Part shown: one piece after another, positions 17,608-25,662 of the stretch
Numbering within the stretch: the stretch's first letter is position 1
How the letters are laid out: each line of letters begins with the position of its first letter
Source of the DNA: Parapedobacter sp964498395
GTDB taxonomy: Bacteria; Bacteroidota; Bacteroidia; Sphingobacteriales; Sphingobacteriaceae
Assembly (NCBI GenBank): GCA_964498395.1
Contig: CAZCHE010000003.1
Location: 248,001-312,000 of the forward strand
DNA length: 64,000 nucleotides
Direction of reading: 5' to 3'
Program-made: the position numbers and the translations under genes
The notes under the pieces: generated by a model
The model's database searches: none
Told to the model about the DNA's origin: nothing
Seen by the model: only the letters and a program-made list of their open reading frames with translations

Positions 17608-18014
17608 TGTTTATTTTTGAAACGAAAATAAGGGTTCGCTATGCCGAGACAGACCAAATGGGATATGTCTATTACGGCAACTATGCGGCCTATTACGAAG
17701 TTGGGCGTGTCGAGATGTTACGGAGCTTGGGCTTGTCCTATAAAGCGCTGGAAGCCGGTGGCATTATGATGCCTGTATTGGAATTGCAATCCAAATTTCT
17801 GAAACCGGCCAGATACGACGAAGAGATCACCATCCGGATTTACTTAAAGGAAAAACCGAGTATTCGCATCCAGTTTCAATACGAATTGTTTAATGAAGCC
17901 GGCGAACTGATCAATACAGGTGACACCAAACTGGTATTCATTGATATGGCACGTAACAAGCCTTGCAGGCCCCCGGAAGACTTCATGAATCGTTTGAAAA
18001 CGTATTTTGAATAA
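17607..18014 (+). CDS. Hot-dog fold acyl-CoA thioesterase (YbgC/4HBT family)
   Basis: This 135-residue single hot-dog domain has the 4-hydroxybenzoyl-CoA thioesterase signature RYAETDQMGYVYYGNY, with catalytic Asp16, and the usual FLKPARYDEEITI strand. Members hydrolyse acyl-CoA or acyl-ACP thioesters in the cytoplasm. The YbgC group is often found near envelope genes such as tol-pal. Its ATG shares a base with the mltG TAA (TAATG), and the YihY gene follows after 5 bp, so it is translated from the same mRNA as the cell-wall genes. The physiological substrate is unknown. Confidence 0.9.
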   Translation: MFIFETKIRVRYAETDQMGYVYYGNYAAYYEVGRVEMLRSLGLSYKALEAGGIMMPVLELQSKFLKPARYDEEITIRIYLKEKPSIRIQFQYELFNEAGELINTGDTKLVFIDMARNKPCRPPEDFMNRLKTYFE

Positions 18015-18019
18015 ACAAC

Positions 18020-19012
18020 ATGAATTGGCTACACCGCATACTGCTGAGATTCAAACCATACTTCCTTTTTTTGGAATGGACCAAAATGGTTGTGCTTCCG
18101 GGATTCGGGTCATTACCACTCTATACGGTGGCCACTTTTTTTTTCCAGGAAATTGCGCGCGAGTCCATCCTTAACAAGGCTTCTTCCCTCGCCTATAACT
18201 TCATGTTGGCTATCTTTCCCGGTATTATCTTTCTCTTTACGTTGATTCCTTACATCCCAATTGAGAATTTTCAGGAGCAATTGCTTGACTTTATGGAAGT
18301 CGTGATGCCCGAGAACGCATTTTTAACGGTAGAATCGACCTTGGAAGACATTATCAAAAACCAAAACAGCGGGTTACTCTCCATCGGTTTTATTTTAGCC
18401 ACGTTCTTCGCTACCAATGGCATCAGTTCGTTGATGCTGGCCTTTAACAAATCATCGCTCATCGTCGAAAGCCGGAGTTGGGGGCGGCAGCGGCTCGTCG
18501 CGATAGGCCTCACCTTGATGATCATTATTGCGCTAGTGGTGGGGATGACCATCTTTACGTTGGCCGGATACGTCATCGGCTACCTACGGGAAAATATTGA
18601 AATAAACGCCGCATTCTGGAGGTTTGTGGTGACCGCCTCGCGGTGGTTGATCCTATTTGGCATCTATTTCTTCACGGTGAGCGTACTCTATAAATTCGGC
18701 CCAGCCTCTTCCCGCAAATGGAAACTCTTTAGCCCAGGGGCCATGCTGGCCACCATACTCGCAGTCCTGACGTTTTCCGGTTTCGCCTTTTACATCAACA
18801 ACTTCAATGCCTATAACAAGTTATATGGCTCCATCGGCACGCTGATTGTCATCATGATTTGGCTGTACCTAAACTCACTCATTCTGCTGGTCGGGTTCGA
18901 GCTGAACGCCGCCATCGCATTATCCAAGCAAAGCATCAAGATCGTACGCCCACGTGCCTTCAACACGTTCAGACCCCACACGGTATCGGTCGATGACCCC
19001 GACCACAAGTAA
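18020..19012 (+). CDS. YihY/BrkB-family inner membrane protein
   Basis: This 330-residue integral membrane protein has about six hydrophobic spans. It carries the family signature around SSLAYNFMLAIFPGIIF near residue 60, NGISSLMLAFNKS in the middle and GSIGTLIVIMIWLYLNSLILLVG near residue 280. The family was once annotated as ribonuclease BN in error and as virulence factor BrkB; its transport or lipid-related function is still unclear. It is the last gene of the PASTA-mltG-thioesterase operon, 5 bp after the thioesterase. The charged C-terminal tail is short and cytoplasmic by prediction. Confidence 0.9.
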   Translation: MNWLHRILLRFKPYFLFLEWTKMVVLPGFGSLPLYTVATFFFQEIARESILNKASSLAYNFMLAIFPGIIFLFTLIPYIPIENFQEQLLDFMEVVMPENAFLTVESTLEDIIKNQNSGLLSIGFILATFFATNGISSLMLAFNKSSLIVESRSWGRQRLVAIGLTLMIIIALVVGMTIFTLAGYVIGYLRENIEINAAFWRFVVTASRWLILFGIYFFTVSVLYKFGPASSRKWKLFSPGAMLATILAVLTFSGFAFYINNFNAYNKLYGSIGTLIVIMIWLYLNSLILLVGFELNAAIALSKQSIKIVRPRAFNTFRPHTVSVDDPDHK

Positions 19013-19038
19013 ATCCACTAGCAATATAGTTAAGATAA

Positions 19039-19070
19039 TTGCGGTATATGAAACTTTTAATATATTTTTG
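19039..19070 (+). promoter_or_regulatory. Candidate promoter of the hybrid sensor kinase
   Basis: TTG at 19039-19041 is followed after 21 bp by TATTTTTG at 19063-19070, a full TAnnTTTG match. The predicted transcript would begin near 19076, leaving a leader of about 47 nt before the ATG at 19123. Confidence 0.5.
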
Positions 19071-19122
19071 TCCGTAGTATCTGTTTATTGATAAAAGGTT
19101 AACAGCCACTACATGTTCATTC

Positions 19123-21288
19123 ATGCAAGAAATAGACAAGAGTAAAGCACCCACATTAAGGAGAGTATTACTGTTTAGTATTATCGCCCTTTTTGTCACC
19201 ATCGGCGGTATCTTTATCTTTCAATACCGGCAGTACAGCGATGTTGAAAAGCGCTTAAGCGAAGCCTATAGAACCCAAAAAACAGGTATTACTCCCCTAA
19301 ACAACCTGTTTTCCACCTTCAGTGAAGCAGAGAATACCTTTCGGCTATACACGTTAGATTTCAGCGAAGACGTATACGAAGAATATGTCGGGAAGCTCGA
19401 TACCATCAAACAATATATCGATTCGCTCGCGGCCCTGCCCATTGCTGACCAGACGTTAGACTACCAACTGCTAAAAGTGGAGGACCGTCAAAAAATCGCA
19501 CTCGAATTTGCCGTACTGAAAAAGAGAATGGACGACCTGATGTTCCATACCAGCGATTCGCTCAAACAATTAAATATACCTATACCTAAACCGATCCGGT
19601 CATCGCAGGCACTTGACTCCGTACTGTACAGTTCGATGACAGATACGACCTCAAAAACCCTTACGGACACCATCGTTCGGGAAAAAGAAGGCCTGCTCAA
19701 ACGTATATTTAATGCAAAGGCTGACACGATCATCGTCAACAAGGAAAACCAACATGTAGAACAACAACAAGTATCGGTGATTCGGCAACATGTTGCTTCT
19801 GAAAGGCGTGATGCGGAGTCATTGTACCGAACCAATATGGGCACGATGTACAATACTTTTGTTCAGCTTCGGCAAAAGGAACGGCAATTGGTGGCCACCA
19901 ATTTCGACCTGCTGCATGGGCTGAAAGAAAGCATGGGACACATTCGGTCGCTTGAAATCTCTTCCTTGCGGAAGTCGGAAGAACAGGACTTCGCGATATA
20001 TCGTAAAAATGCAGGATTATTTGGATTGCAATTGATTTTTGCCCTATCGTTAATGTTCGTCATGCTACTGGCATTGATTTATTACCAGATTTATGCATCG
20101 TCCAATGAACGGCGGCTCCATCAGGAAAAGGACTATGCCGCCAAACTGGCTGAAGAAAAGACCAGCATACTAGCCGGCATCAGCCATGAGATACGCACTC
20201 CCCTGCATTCCCTGATCGGCATTGTAGACTTGCTCAAAAATAGGGTCAAACTGGAGGGGGGTGATGAAAAATTGATCGACTCTGCCTACTACAGCATCAA
20301 TAATATCAACAGCAACATTGCAGATATCCTCAGTTTGAGCAAATTGGAAGCATCGAATAAGGGCGAAATCGTGCTGGACTTCTTTTCACCTACACAAACC
20401 TTCCAAAATATCGTTGCCCTGCACCGCAACCAAGCGGAATTGAAAAACCTGGCTATTGAAACCGATATTGCGATCAACCCCCAAACGCAAATACTCAGCA
20501 GTGAATTTCGGATCAAGCAAATTGCATCCAATTTCCTATCCAATGCGATAAAATACTCGCATAAAGGTACGATTGTATTTCGCGCATCCATTGAAAATCA
20601 AGGGAGCGGTTTGTCACTGCATGTTGAAGTGGAAGATTCAGGCATGGGTATCAGGGAAGAGGACCGTCCTCACGTATTCCGGAAATACTATACGGTCCAT
20701 TCGAATAACAAGGTGGGCGGAGTTGGTCTAGGCCTATACATCTCCAAAGTTATGGCTGAGGAATTGGATGGGAAAATAAACTTCCATAGCCAACGGGGCA
20801 AAGGAACGACATTTTTCGTTGACATCCCCTTTGCGGAAACCACCACAGTCACAGATGAAAAGCAGGATATGCGGCTCTCCGATTTGCCGAGCAACCTGCA
20901 GATTCTGATTGTGGATGACCATCCCATCAACATCTTGTACATGAAGCAGTTTTTCAGAAATTTCTCCGGACTGCATACAGTAAACAGCGGAATGGAAGCA
21001 TTATCGGTATTGGAGCAGCACCCCTTTGACTTGGTCATCACGGATATTAACATGCCTGATATGGGTGGGGAACAGCTGCTGCAGCATATCCGTCTGCAGG
21101 AAAACTTCCAACGCCTCAAGGTCTTGGCTATTTCGGCAGATATGGGTACGTTAACCCCACCAGCGGGAGATGGGCAACGGGCCACTTTTGATGGCTATAT
21201 CGAGAAACCTTTTACGGAAGCCGAATTGGTAAAGGTGCTACTGAACGCCCTTGACTTGGATTCAAAGCAGGCTTCAATCCATCCGTAA
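19123..21288 (+). CDS. Hybrid sensor histidine kinase/response regulator
   Basis: This 721-residue protein has two transmembrane helices (about residues 12-30 and 299-322) enclosing a ~270-residue, mostly helical periplasmic sensor region of no recognised type. A HisKA domain follows with phospho-acceptor His355 in GISHEIRTPLHSL. The HATPase domain has an N box (SNFLSNAIKYS) and G boxes (DSGMGI, GVGLGLYIS). A C-terminal receiver domain has phospho-acceptor Asp641 in ITDINMPDMGG. It lacks an output domain, so signalling must pass to a phosphotransfer protein or a separate regulator that is not in the window. It is a single-gene unit, bounded by its own promoter and a hairpin. Confidence 0.94.
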   Translation: MQEIDKSKAPTLRRVLLFSIIALFVTIGGIFIFQYRQYSDVEKRLSEAYRTQKTGITPLNNLFSTFSEAENTFRLYTLDFSEDVYEEYVGKLDTIKQYIDSLAALPIADQTLDYQLLKVEDRQKIALEFAVLKKRMDDLMFHTSDSLKQLNIPIPKPIRSSQALDSVLYSSMTDTTSKTLTDTIVREKEGLLKRIFNAKADTIIVNKENQHVEQQQVSVIRQHVASERRDAESLYRTNMGTMYNTFVQLRQKERQLVATNFDLLHGLKESMGHIRSLEISSLRKSEEQDFAIYRKNAGLFGLQLIFALSLMFVMLLALIYYQIYASSNERRLHQEKDYAAKLAEEKTSILAGISHEIRTPLHSLIGIVDLLKNRVKLEGGDEKLIDSAYYSINNINSNIADILSLSKLEASNKGEIVLDFFSPTQTFQNIVALHRNQAELKNLAIETDIAINPQTQILSSEFRIKQIASNFLSNAIKYSHKGTIVFRASIENQGSGLSLHVEVEDSGMGIREEDRPHVFRKYYTVHSNNKVGGVGLGLYISKVMAEELDGKINFHSQRGKGTTFFVDIPFAETTTVTDEKQDMRLSDLPSNLQILIVDDHPINILYMKQFFRNFSGLHTVNSGMEALSVLEQHPFDLVITDINMPDMGGEQLLQHIRLQENFQRLKVLAISADMGTLTPPAGDGQRATFDGYIEKPFTEAELVKVLLNALDLDSKQASIHP

Positions 21289-21290
21289 TG

Positions 21291-21328
21291 AAAAAGGGGT
21301 GTTTCGTAGACAAACCACGAAACACCCC
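21291..21328 (-). terminator. Terminator of the M14 peptidase pair (possibly bidirectional)
   Basis: A perfect 12-bp inverted repeat (21296-21307 and 21317-21328, 9-nt loop) is followed on the minus strand by five Ts at 21295-21291. It sits between the sensor kinase stop and the end of the leftward M14 gene. The hairpin could also slow plus-strand transcription, but there is no T tract on that side. Confidence 0.75.
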
Positions 21329-21355
21329 ATCAATTAATTGATATCAATAATTTGA

Positions 21356-23107
21356 TTATATCGACTTCGTCGCTGTGCCGCCTTTTTTGCTGTCGACGGT
21401 CACCGTAAATTTGCTTCCGCCTTTCACGAGCCAACGCACGGTGACAATGCCGTTACCGGGTATATTAGACACCTTAATATTGGTAGGATCATTCTTCTGT
21501 TCGACGGTAAAACCGAAGTCACGGTTTTCCACGATCATGCCAGCCACTACTGTGCCTCCGCTAAGCGACACCACATCCGCAACCTCAATCTTGTGACTAA
21601 TGTCATGGAACGAGTGCGTAGGGATGATTCGCTCATTCTTAATCACCGCAGTCACTTGCTTCAATCCACCACCTACATCCACGACCTCGATATCCGCCAC
21701 TTCTAGCTTCGGCGTATGGTGGGCATGATAAATGACAAAAGCTGCATTACGGTGGGCATCACTCTCCAGCAAGAAGCCCGGGTGCATACGGCCATAATTC
21801 TTCTTGAACCCACCGATTTCGATTTCCCCGTATTGTGGGTGGTTATAGGATTGCCATTCAACGAAGCCATCGCCGAAAAGCAAAAACTGGTCGAATTCAT
21901 ATTGCTGGGTTTGGTTCCCGAACATCCCACCACCCTGTTGTTGTGGCCTATGGAAATAATAATTAGCTGTCCACAGTTCATTGCTCATGGCAAAAATCCC
22001 ACGGGCACCATGCATCCAATCAAACTGTCCGCCGTAAACCGAGTAAAGGTCTTTGTACGTGATAATATAGCGATACCCGGGTATCAAGTCCTCCCCTTTC
22101 TTTCCCAACGCATCGTACACAGCCACATCCGCCGGGGTGAAATTCGGTTCATCTTCCTGTGCACCTGGACCACGAAGGATCATGCCCCCCATATTATGGA
22201 AGCTTTGACCAGCCGCGATATTGGGTCGGCTGATGATGAAATCAGCGACAGCACGGTTTTCCGGCAATGAGAACGGGTATTTATACGCACCACCCTGGAT
22301 ATAATTAGGTTGCCAGTTCCAGCCCCAGTCACGGTTTGGATCATAGCCACCTACACCATCCTCATTCACCAGTCCATCGCCGTCATTGTCCAACCCTTCA
22401 AAACCCAATAATTCGTATTCGCCCTGCTGCCCCTCTGCCGCACGGATCAGCATCCGCGGATCCCTGGGATCGGTTACGAATTGGCCAAATGGGCTCTTCC
22501 GTCGCATCTGTGTGATGTGCCCATCACCATTCAGGTCATCGTAGTCATCCTCGTCGATCAGACCATCCCTGTCGTTATCCACAGGCTTCCGGCCGGTCCG
22601 CGAAGAACTACCCGTATTCGGGCCGTGGATGAAGAAATCACGCGAATCCGGGCTGATGCTTGGCACGATATAAAACGTCTTCTCCGCAAGCAATTGCTTG
22701 AAAAATGGATTGCCTGCGGCATGCATTTCCGTCACATACCAACCAATGTACAAGGCAAATTCCACGGTCTGGATCTCATTTGCATGTATCCCGCCGTCCA
22801 CATAGGCTGCGGGTTTGCGATCGACATCTCCTTGTTTTTTATCTGTGATGGTCAGTAACCATAGGTCTCGACCTTCTACGGACTTACCGATGGAGCTCAG
22901 GGTTACTAAATCCGGGTGGGCTGCAGCCATCTTCCGGTATATTTCCTCCAATGCGGTATTATCGTGGTACCGGTTCCAACTAATGGGCACTTTGGGATTC
23001 GGTGGCGATCCTGCAGCCGCCAAGATATTTTCTGGTTTCTGTGCCATGGCTGCGAGCGTCGCTAACATCGCCATGGCCACCGTAAGCATATATTTTTTGG
23101 TTTTCAT
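21356..23107 (-). CDS. M14-family zinc carboxypeptidase, secreted
   Basis: I use ATG 23107 (583 residues); the longer frame begins with a TTG close to the upstream gene. A signal peptide ends near AAMAQ. The catalytic domain has the zinc motif GGIHANE with His108 and Glu111, a substrate-binding stretch SPDSRDFF and the third ligand in SFHNMGG. Two acidic DxDxDG loops (DNDRDGLIDEDD and DNDGDGLVNEDG) look like calcium-binding insertions. A C-terminal beta domain of about 110 residues follows. The enzyme should remove C-terminal residues from peptides outside the cytoplasm. It lies 14 bp downstream of a second, degenerate M14 gene on the same strand, so the pair forms an operon. Confidence 0.9.
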   Translation of the reverse strand: MKTKKYMLTVAMAMLATLAAMAQKPENILAAAGSPPNPKVPISWNRYHDNTALEEIYRKMAAAHPDLVTLSSIGKSVEGRDLWLLTITDKKQGDVDRKPAAYVDGGIHANEIQTVEFALYIGWYVTEMHAAGNPFFKQLLAEKTFYIVPSISPDSRDFFIHGPNTGSSSRTGRKPVDNDRDGLIDEDDYDDLNGDGHITQMRRKSPFGQFVTDPRDPRMLIRAAEGQQGEYELLGFEGLDNDGDGLVNEDGVGGYDPNRDWGWNWQPNYIQGGAYKYPFSLPENRAVADFIISRPNIAAGQSFHNMGGMILRGPGAQEDEPNFTPADVAVYDALGKKGEDLIPGYRYIITYKDLYSVYGGQFDWMHGARGIFAMSNELWTANYYFHRPQQQGGGMFGNQTQQYEFDQFLLFGDGFVEWQSYNHPQYGEIEIGGFKKNYGRMHPGFLLESDAHRNAAFVIYHAHHTPKLEVADIEVVDVGGGLKQVTAVIKNERIIPTHSFHDISHKIEVADVVSLSGGTVVAGMIVENRDFGFTVEQKNDPTNIKVSNIPGNGIVTVRWLVKGGSKFTVTVDSKKGGTATKSI

Positions 23108-23121
23108 CTTGCGTGTCAATT

Positions 23122-24804
23122 TTAAAGTGATACTTCAACAGCCTTCGTACCCGTGGATACGCTTCCAACTTCAATGGTCAACTTTCCATTGCCCTGTACG
23201 ACCCAGCTCAACTCAGCGGTACCACGACCGGCAATCGCGCCGAGTGTCTGTAACTTCCGGCCACTAACCACTTGTTGGCTTCCGGTGGTCTGTACATTCA
23301 CGGCAATGCGCTTCAGGAAATAGCTGCGCTCACCCACCTGTGTCAGGCTCGGCAGTAGCCCGGTATTAAACACTTTCAGCGTTATCCGGGTCAATCCGTT
23401 GTCCAGTTTATCCGTTTTGACATCAACGATGTCGATTTTGGGTGCCATGCCACTTAGGGCAATCACAAAGTCCGTGTGCTTGCTCACAATACCATCAACC
23501 AATTGATATGGGGGATTCGTAACCACGAAGGGGTGCACTCCACCAACTTCCACCGTTTTGCCGGGAAAATCGGGGTGTGAAATCGCTTTCCAATCCGTAA
23601 AGTTGTTGGTAATTCCTTCGGCATCGGCCCATTTCAGGTAGGCCGCTACCGGATCAGCAGTGCTGCCACCTGCAGGCGCAGGGCCCCTACCGCGCGCGGC
23701 GGAATCAGCTTTTACTTGGGGTACCCACCAGCCCGGTGTACTGAAGCTAAACCGTCCATAGTGATAGTAGGCCCAATCGACGAAGTTTCCATCGCCAGCT
23801 GCGGTCCTCGGCGCATCCTTCGTTTCAGTGATGCTATTATATATGGCCGATGCATAGGCACTGGCTTTGATATCCTCGGCCGACCAGCTCGTGATTTTCC
23901 TTCCACCGGGCCTACGGCTCAACTGGGGTTGCTGGGGCTGTTCTGATCGGCCTACCTGCTCTGGTGTGGACAGGTTGTTGTGCGGACCGAAAGCCACTAC
24001 CGCGTACACATTGAATGCATCGTATAGGAAATCAAATAGCGCCCGGTTCTCCACTTCTGATACGGCATGTTCGCCCGCACCCGGTAAAAAGTTTTTGTAA
24101 TTGTAGGTTGCGTTTTTATTGAAATGCACGCCCCCTTCCCCATCTTCATTCAGTTGGCCATCTTTGTCGTTGTCGATTCCTTCACCAAAAACGAGGTATT
24201 GGCCCCGTTGCCCTTTGGCGATATCTGCCGGGATCAACGAACGGGGATCATCGGGGTTTACGATGTGGGTGCCTGTGGGATCGGCAACACGGACAAAAGT
24301 AATCTTGCCGTCACCATCCAAGTCTTCGTAACCATCTTCACCTGACTGCCCGTCACGGTCATCATCCGTCGTGCGTGCATTGCCGCTCCGCTCGTACTGG
24401 ACGGAAGCAAAATATTGCTCGGTAGCATCAGGGCTCATGTTGGGGAATACATAGAATGTCTGTTCTTCCAACAATTGACGGATACTGTCGGACTGTGCGT
24501 TGGCCAACAGTTTTTCAGCAAAGCCAATGGCTAGCTCCACACCCAAGAGGTGTTTGCCATCCACACCGCCAACCACGGCGATCGCCGGTTTCTGGTCGGT
24601 CTGTCCGGTACCGATGGTCACTAGCCAAACGTCTGAGCCGCCAACCGTCTTGGCCAGCGACTGCGCTTTGGCATACTGCGGATAATTTTTCGCTAGGGCA
24701 CTGACCCGTTGGGCCAATTGTTGCCTGTTGCTGTAATCAGATTGCGCCTGGAGGCTCCCCCCAAACAGCAATGCCATACATAAAAGTAGTAAGCGTCTGT
24801 TCAT
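23122..24804 (-). CDS. M14-like carboxypeptidase paralogue with altered zinc ligands
   Basis: This 560-residue secreted protein has a signal peptide ending near SLQAQ. It shares the architecture of the downstream M14 enzyme, including acidic calcium-type loops (DDDRDGQSGEDG, DNDKDGQLNEDG) and a C-terminal beta domain. At the first zinc motif, where the neighbour reads GGIHANE, this protein reads GGVDGKH, so the His and Glu ligands become Asp82 and His85. The later GPHNN histidine is kept. It may bind a different metal, be catalytically dead and act as a partner or peptide-binding protein, or use shifted ligands. Being the first gene of the pair argues for a retained function. Confidence 0.82.
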   Translation of the reverse strand: MNRRLLLLCMALLFGGSLQAQSDYSNRQQLAQRVSALAKNYPQYAKAQSLAKTVGGSDVWLVTIGTGQTDQKPAIAVVGGVDGKHLLGVELAIGFAEKLLANAQSDSIRQLLEEQTFYVFPNMSPDATEQYFASVQYERSGNARTTDDDRDGQSGEDGYEDLDGDGKITFVRVADPTGTHIVNPDDPRSLIPADIAKGQRGQYLVFGEGIDNDKDGQLNEDGEGGVHFNKNATYNYKNFLPGAGEHAVSEVENRALFDFLYDAFNVYAVVAFGPHNNLSTPEQVGRSEQPQQPQLSRRPGGRKITSWSAEDIKASAYASAIYNSITETKDAPRTAAGDGNFVDWAYYHYGRFSFSTPGWWVPQVKADSAARGRGPAPAGGSTADPVAAYLKWADAEGITNNFTDWKAISHPDFPGKTVEVGGVHPFVVTNPPYQLVDGIVSKHTDFVIALSGMAPKIDIVDVKTDKLDNGLTRITLKVFNTGLLPSLTQVGERSYFLKRIAVNVQTTGSQQVVSGRKLQTLGAIAGRGTAELSWVVQGNGKLTIEVGSVSTGTKAVEVSL

Positions 24805-24970
24805 TGACTGAGTTTTGATTTTTTTTTGTGCAAGTTAGGCAAAAACGGGAAATGTCATGTGTGGGGTACGAGATGTGATATAAATGTTACAGGCAAGACG
24901 GCAATCAGGTAGTTTAGATTGTTTTAGACTTACAAAAGCGTACGGAACATGAATGAGACACTTGCAGGCT

Positions 24971-25536
24971 GTGTTGTCGTATGCCGAAAGGCAGGAAGCA
25001 TACAGCAACGCGCCAACTCCATACAGCGATGCGCCAAACCCATATCACATCGGGGCAAACGCATACACATTTGACCGGAAAGCATACGGCATCGCCAAAA
25101 TGCCATACGATTCTATTCGTCTGCCATATCAAGGAGTACGAAAAGCGTATGCTGCCGGATGATTGCGGTATGCGTTTGGCCCGAAAGCATATCACAATAG
25201 CCCTGCGAAATATGCTTCCGGGCCAAACCCGTATGCCGACGCTGCATTGTCGTATCTCAACGCCGTATTGCCATATCTCGGCTGGCCGTTGCAGTATGCT
25301 TTTAGGCGATTGCGGTAAGGCATCGCGACTGAAGTATATGCAGTTGGCGCAAGTTGATATGCGTTTCACCCAAAACATTATCGTGACGGCTGGTTGGCTT
25401 ATTCCTTTTGTCCATTGTCATATAACATTGGTCGATCGGGATACAACAACTGCGCAGAACGATACAACAATGCTCCGATGCGGTATGCCTTCTCGCCCGA
25501 GGCATATGGTTTTGCAACACAGACATACCACGAACG
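24971..25536. repeat. Array of 27 phased 21-bp units with an invariant central TA
   Basis: A TA dinucleotide recurs at exactly 21-bp intervals from 24980 to 25526, 27 times without a gap, while the rest of each unit has diverged strongly. Most units have GC-rich edges, short A or T runs and a centre of the type GCATATGC, so each is roughly palindromic. The base after TA is a pyrimidine in 26 of 27 units; unit 17 has TAA. Units 2-8 read CATAC or CATAT, and many of units 9-19 read GTATGC. No long identical repeat or spacer exists, so it is not a CRISPR array. In one frame every unit encodes Tyr, but three in-frame stops interrupt it (25160, 25316, 25355). The 24805-24970 flank shows nothing else of note. 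Confidence 0.85.
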
Positions 25537-25614
25537 GCGAAAATCCGATTAAGTCAGCCAATCCTTCATAAAAATAATTACCTGCAATAACTCACTATAA
25601 ATAAAAGTTTTTCG

Positions 25615-25622
25615 TACTTTTG
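25615..25622 (+). promoter_or_regulatory. Candidate -7 element of rpsA
   Basis: TACTTTTG matches TAnnTTTG exactly and lies 40 bp before the rpsA start, 79 bp after the last unit of the 21-bp array. A short hairpin (CCCGAT/ATCGGG, 25628-25643) and a clear AAGGAG ribosome binding site (25645-25650) follow, which would form a short structured leader. Confidence 0.5.
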
Positions 25623-25662
25623 CAGTCCCGATAAAAATCGGGAAAAGGAGACAAATTAATTA

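Noticed and set aside
24971..25536. CRISPR array
   Set aside because: There are no identical repeats of 20 bp or more separated by unique spacers; only a dinucleotide and spacing are conserved, and no cas genes are in the window.
24981..25571. Long uninterrupted forward frame (196 codons) over the 21-bp array, and a 154-codon reverse frame over 24914-25378
   Set aside because: Both stay open because the 21-bp period keeps TA in a phase that cannot form stops. The products are Cys/His/Met-rich heptads of no known kind and have no ribosome binding site, so I do not call a gene.
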